Below are positions 17,233-21,179 of a DNA stretch of 21,179 bases, in pieces. A program made the position numbers and the translations under genes. The stretch lies in NCBI GenBank assembly GCA_003427395.1, contig BFEA01000342.1:407051-428229 (forward strand). Direction: 5' to 3'. Source of the stretch: Chara braunii. Lineage: Eukaryota; Streptophyta; Charophyceae; Charales; Characeae. Below the pieces are notes generated by a model, which saw only the letters and a list, made by a program, of their open reading frames with translations, was not told the DNA's origin and made no database searches. Positions within the stretch are counted from its first letter, which is position 1. Each line of letters starts with the position of its first letter.

Positions 17233-17399
17233 CTGGGGCGCTTGGAGCATTGTACCATCGTTTTTGAGGGATGGATGATATTGGGATGAACGCCTGGGGC
17301 ATTGTACCATAGTTTTTGTGAGGAATGGATGGTATCGGGATGGTTGGCTGGGGCAATGTATCATAGCTTTTGAGAAGGATGGATGGGATTCGAGTGGGA
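17233..17399. repeat. Three tandem copies of a 52-61 bp repeat
   Basis: Copies start at 17233, 17294 and 17348, each beginning CTGGGGC and sharing ATTGTACCATAG-TTTTG followed by GGATGGATG. They lie directly after the pol stop, in the expected 3' UTR/LTR of element B. Divergence between copies is moderate. CTGGGGCAAG at about 17434 may begin a further degenerate unit. Confidence 0.75.
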
Positions 17400-17600
17400 A
17401 ACGCGGAACGATTCATGACATGGTTGTGCATGAGGGGAACTGGGGCAAGCGGTGCATCCTTGGAAACTGGGGAAAAGCTGCTACTATAAGGAAACGAGAT
17501 TTTGTTTTTGCTACTGCTTGGACGGGGCTCCGCCTTGGGGATATGGACTGTGGATTCCGTTTTCCTTGTGATGATAGTCTCAGGGGAAGTTCAAGACAAG
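17400..17600 (+). other. Possible LTR/leader stretch between element B and gag-like ORF C
   Basis: No coding domain is visible. A TATA-like ACTATAAGG (about 17482-17490) is followed by a T-rich GATTTTGTTTTTGC. This is the pattern of a promoter plus leader, and it is followed about 110 bases later by an ATG-started charged ORF. It could be an LTR shared between B and a following element. The evidence is weak. Confidence 0.25.
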
Positions 17601-18495
17601 ATGGAACTCAATAACGAGAATGATGTCAACCGCGCTAACACGCCCTTTGAAGACGAATGGCAAAGGCCCGAGAGGCCATGAGACAGACAAAGACCGGTAC
17701 TGTTTATTGGGCCACAGCCGAGACGGACACTAGGGAGGATAAAGCAAAAGCTTATGGCCAGTAAGAGAGGTTGCAGCCCTTGTCTTAGGAGGAAAGGGAG
17801 GAGCAAAGAGTGGAGGAGGGAAGTAATGAAAAAAGACAATGTGCATGACAATGGTGATAGAAGGAACGAAGAGAGGCAAAGTGTGCAGGACAGTGGAGAG
17901 AGAGGTGTCGAGGAAAGACAACGTAAGCATAACAGTTGTGAGGAATGGAGGAACAAAGACAGAGTACGCACGTCGATTGCGAGAGAAGTGAGGGAGACGA
18001 ACGAAGCGGGCATGGTAGTTGTGAAAGAGGATACATGAAAAGAAGGGTGGACATCCCCTGCAATTTGAATCCTGAAAACTTTACGGGCGACTTCAGCCCC
18101 GTACGTGAAGAAAAAAAGGAGAGTGAGGATGAGGTGCGCGAAAAGGAGAGTGAGGATGAGGTGCACGAGGTCATTAAGTTTAGTAGAGGGGATTAAACGG
18201 ATGAGATATCAAGGTCTAGAGAGGAAGGGGAGCCTTCAACGACTGGCCCGAAGGAAGGGACCTACAAATGGGATGAAGATTTGGCCCAACACCCAGTCAT
18301 TGGTTTGAACAATCGATCAATGTGATTAAACATGACTGGATCATTAAGACCAGGGAGTTGACGAGGACCGAGGTGGCGGCTACACCCTTGGACTCTTACA
18401 ATGAGGAGGAACTATAAGAGATTGCAAGGAGAAAAAGAGAAATCTTGGCTTCCGGTTTAGGAGCAGGGGGACCAACTGAAAGTGATAACAAATGA
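17601..18495 (+). pseudogene. Gag-like charged ORF C, broken, unrelated to element B gag
   Basis: An ATG at 17601 opens MELNNENDVNRANTPFEDEW with a TGA at 17679-17681 after ERP, and the same frame is then open through LFIGPQPRRTLGRIKQKLM, a basic stretch and an acidic/basic low-complexity part to 18038. A frame change near 18010 continues in another frame with IPCNLNPENFTGDFSPVREE, a duplicated REKESEDEVxE unit, TAA 18194-18196, then TYKWDEDLAQHPVIG. A last change near 18300 gives WFEQSINVIKHDWIIKTREL and EIARRKREILASGLGAGG to TGA 18493-18495. It is hydrophilic, without a CCHC motif in what is visible. I interpret it as the start of a gag-like or accessory ORF. It has no clear likeness to the gag at 10745. 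Confidence 0.5.
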
Positions 18496-19228
18496 GCCCC
18501 CAAGCAGTAGAGGGCTAATGGCGACAAGAGAGATTAGGCGTAATGGGCATTTTGACAAAGGTTTGTGATTCGCAATTTGAGGTAGTAGAACTTGGCTAGT
18601 ATGAATAAGCTTGTTTTGAGTGAGCGGGACGAGGACTAGTCAGAATTTCTGCCTCGTTGAACAAGAAAAAACTTTTTAGATGTACTACCTTGAAAGGATT
18701 CTGTGTGACAAGCATTGGCGATGGACATGGGTATGAGACTAGTGGGGATGTTTGAATTGAGAACTCTGGACGAGACAAAGATTGTATTTGGAATGGAGAT
18801 TATGAATTTGGATTGATTGAGCAAGCAAAAACACTATGTATCAGTTGAGTGCAAGAGAGGTTAGGGAACCTATGGGTAGAGCGGCATGAAGATGTCCTCC
18901 CCTAGGAGCCTAGTCCAACCAAGTCAAAGTCGTGTCGCAAGGAACAAAGTTTTGAGAGTGAGCAAGAGTGAAGAGGACAGAAGGATCCCGCGTTCAGACC
19001 TATGATTGAAGGACCGGGCGGGCTAGCACTACCTGAGGTTGAAAGCCTCCGCTTGAGTGCTAGACGCTAAGTCGGGTGTATGAATGAGGCTATTGGAACC
19101 AAGCAAACTGTATTGAGAAAAGGATGAAAGATATAGCACGCAGAAAACTGTAAAGATGGTCACCTTCTACCCCCCAGTAAAAGATGGGATCCGTGTTCTC
19201 AAGTCCCACCCCCTCGGGCGGTAGCATT
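18496..19228. other. No gene seen
   Basis: About 730 bases of A/G-rich DNA with stops in all + strand frames. I see no motif, no repeat of more than a few bases, and no LTR border here. It separates gag-like ORF C from the tandem-repeat block. The minus-strand open frames of about 60 codons at 18596-18824 are unremarkable. Confidence 0.6.
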
Positions 19229-19428
19229 GAGAATGGAAAGGAATGACCCTAACTAGGTTGTTTGACTTCATAATGGAAAGGAATGGCCCTAACCAGGCTG
19301 TTCGACTTGAGAATGGAAAAGAATGACCTTAACCAGGTTGTTCGATTTGAGAATGGAAAAGAATGGCCCTAACCAGGTTGTTCGACTTGAGAATGGAAAA
19401 GAATGACCCTAACCAGATTGTTCGACTT
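19229..19428. repeat. Five tandem copies of a 40-bp satellite-like unit
   Basis: Units start at 19229, 19269, 19309, 19349 and 19389, each exactly 40 bp. Each unit contains GAATGG-AAAAGAATG, then CCCTAACCAGG, then TTGTTCGACTT. The last three units differ from each other at only a few positions, while the first two carry more changes, so the array expanded towards its 3' end. There are no spacers, so it is not CRISPR-like. Confidence 0.95.
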
Positions 19429-19436
19429 GAAATAGC

Positions 19437-19462
19437 AAAATGACCCTGACAAGGGTCATTTT
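19437..19462. repeat. Perfect 11-bp inverted repeat next to the 40-bp array
   Basis: AAAATGACCCT and AGGGTCATTTT are perfect inverted repeats around the 4-base loop GACA. The left arm matches the AATGACCCT part of the 40-bp unit that ends 8 bases upstream, so the palindrome probably arose from an inverted copy of a unit fragment. A short cruciform or transcript hairpin is possible. Confidence 0.85.
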
Positions 19463-19550
19463 TAAATGGGTACTAGGGTCTCCTTGCATGATTGCTTGCT
19501 TGATAAAGGTTGATTGAGAATGAGCTGGAATGAGTGATAAGAATGGACAA

Positions 19551-19985
19551 GGTCGTCGGGTTGGTCATTGAAATAGCCATGAGGAGGGTTGAAAGAGATG
19601 GATGTGAATGGAAAAGGTCGTCGTATCGGTCATTGAAATAGCCATGAGAAAGGTTGAAAGAGATGGATGAGAATGGGGAAGGCCTCTGACTTGGTCATAA
19701 GAAATATCCTTGAGAAGGATTGAAAGAGAAAAATTGAGAAGGGAAAGACCGAGGGGTTGGTCGCAAGAGGCAGGCATCAGAATAAGAAAGATGTGGATTA
19801 GGAAGATCGTTGGGATGACCATTAGGAATGACTTGTGAGAAAAGATGGAGGATTGAGGATGGACCAATGGGTCGGTCATGAGAAGTGGCCTATTGAAAAG
19901 AGGCCACCGGCTCGGTAATGAGAAGTGGCCTTATTGAAAAGAGGCTGCCGGATCAGCCATGAGAAGCAGCCTTGAGATAAATCTG
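19551..19985. repeat. Degenerate tandem array, about 65 bp shrinking to about 41 bp units
   Basis: Three 65-bp units start at 19551, 19616 and 19681, the first two being very similar. Each has a GGTCGTCG-type start, TTGGTCAT, GAAATAGCCATGAG and GAAAGAGATGGAT. Further units of about 59 bp and then about 41 bp (for example around 19864, 19905 and 19947, with CATGAGAAG-GGCC and TTGAAAAGAGG) follow with decreasing order. A stray unit-like piece lies at about 20066-20106. Confidence 0.85.
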
Positions 19986-21017
19986 GAAAGAGCATTGGAT
20001 TAAGCGCCTGCTTGAAAATTGGAAATTGCATTGCATAAACAGGGAACCCTAGGCAAATTGAAAAGAGGTCACCAGATTGACCATGAAAATAGCAAGAGAT
20101 TGAGCCTTCCTCCTCCTAGTCGCAAGACTCAGCATGAGGGGGATATCGGTGCCTGCACCGCGACCCCGGGACTTCTGCCCCATAGGGAAATGTCCAAGCG
20201 CGACCTGTTCCTCATAAGTAGGACACCAGGGTAAAGGATCAAGGTATCAGTTACGATACTCGGCATTCGGAACCAGCTCCGACAACGAGCTTTAGCTGAA
20301 GAGTTCAAATTGCGCCTCACATTGAGCTCCTAAAACGTCCAGGGCGCCAAGATGGTCCGATAGTTTGCTCTTCTAAATCTTGATGATGCTCTCCAACCGC
20401 ACGCCACGCCGTTGAGAGGCGGCCTGGCCGTTTGGGATGGACCAAGGTTGCTCGCATTAAGTCAGGCGGCACCGTCCATGGGGAAGGTAGGGGCGAGGTA
20501 CCAGGTGGAGTCCGCCACCACCACAGCGCATTGACACCACCCTGACGGAACATTACAACCGTTCTGGGAACTAAACGCGAGGTTTTTGTAATTGCACTCG
20601 TAAACTGTCAACTCTCTTTAGAAGGAAGAGGCCGGATCCATAAAACTTACCACTCGGGAGGAACGATTCGCGAGGGAGCCACTCACGGTATGACGGGGTC
20701 ATGGGAGGCATGGACTAGACCTGCCTGTCAGATGCAAGGAGGTACCTCAATCATGACGCCCGTCCCCAAAGAAGTGGCGGCCAGCCTAACTGGAGGATGA
20801 AGTGATGGGGTGAGTTATCAGCAGGGGGAGGACTGGTCACCCTTCCTTTTTAGGGGCTGATGGGTCGGCGTCCGTCCACTTAGTTGGCAAGCAAGGTCTG
20901 CGTACCTCCGAGCGAGAACCAGTTGCGTGATGAGGACATCGCGATTGAGTGGGGGAAGGTGTGCCATCTACCCGATGATAAAGCGTGCGAAAGGAACTAC
21001 AAACAAAAGAACACAAA
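19986..21017. other. No gene seen; unique-looking spacer between repeat arrays
   Basis: This stretch has a more balanced base composition than the rest (GC-rich and less purine-biased at about 20110-20560). Open frames of 63-111 codons occur on both strands (for example 20019-20234 + and 20837-21157 -) but none has a recognisable motif. It may be a different repeat fragment inserted between the two tandem arrays. Confidence 0.5.
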
Positions 21018-21179
21018 TTGATTAAGTTTAGGCTTGAGAAAGGACTGTCAAGACGCCAGAGAGAAATTGATTGAGCCTGGGTTTGAGAAAGGTCTGGCAA
21101 GACGCCAGAGAGAAATGAATTGAGCGTGGGCTTGAGAAAGACCTGACAAGATGCCAAAGAGAAATTGATTGAGCCTAGG
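21018..21179. repeat. 49-bp tandem repeat, three full units and a partial one
   Basis: Units start at 21018, 21067 and 21116, with a fourth at 21165 cut by the window end. Each has TTGATTGAGCCTGGG, then TTGAGAAAGG, then CAAGACGCCAGAGAGAAA. Units 1 and 2 share about 42 of 49 positions. The array continues beyond the window. Confidence 0.93.

Noticed and set aside
17591-18166. Minus-strand frame of 191 codons, leucine/serine-rich, looking like membrane segments
   Set aside because: Exact complement of the charged gag-like ORF C; the hydrophobic look arises from antisense reading of GA-rich codons.
19229-19428. Regular repeats considered as a CRISPR array
   Set aside because: Units are directly adjacent without unique spacers, and the context is eukaryotic retrotransposon DNA.

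Overview
The window looks like repeat-rich nuclear DNA from a large eukaryotic genome, most likely a plant or streptophyte alga. It contains no prokaryotic operons, rRNA or tRNA genes, and almost every recognisable coding stretch is a decayed piece of a Ty3/gypsy-type LTR retrotransposon read from the + strand. The wording of the first pol reminds me of chromovirus-like families abundant in charophyte algae such as Chara. That is an unverified recollection, and other plants or fungi are not excluded. No intact host gene is convincingly present.

Layout. (1) Positions 1-3066 hold element A, the 3' part of a gypsy pol: a linker, reverse transcriptase (RT) with an intact YLDD box, RNase H, integrase with D,D-35-E, a GPY/F-like domain and a chromodomain-like tail. 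It is broken by frameshifts, stops and a deletion. A candidate 3' LTR with a TATA-like box follows (about 3067-3890). (2) Positions 3890-7000 have no supportable gene, only T-rich islands and small inverted repeats. (3) Positions 7049-10279 hold the most unusual feature: four diverged copies, about 0.9 kb apart, of a protein family I do not recognise. Each copy ends in a conserved block with a G-P-F motif, and three of the four finish in an acidic tail. All four are broken. (4) Positions 10280-17132 hold element B, a nearly full-length but decayed gypsy gag-pol of a clearly different lineage from A. Its order is gag, CCHC-like knuckle, gag-protease linker, aspartic protease, RT, RNase H, integrase, GPY/F. 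(5) Positions 17133-18495 hold short tandem repeats and then a second, unrelated gag-like charged ORF (C), in the same orientation and also broken. (6) Positions 18496-21179 are non-coding and dominated by three tandem-repeat families with units of 40, about 65 and 49 bp, plus a perfect 11-bp hairpin next to the 40-bp array.

How the parts relate. A, the four-copy array, B and C are all co-oriented. The array sits directly upstream of the B gag with only about 465 bp between them. It could be extra ORFs belonging to element B (an ORF0-like set), or a separate tandem family into which B inserted. The LTRs that would decide this could not be paired by eye. None of the proteins is intact, so nothing here is likely to be autonomously active. 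Several stops and lost catalytic residues fit C-to-T or G-to-A changes, as expected of methylated, silenced repeats.
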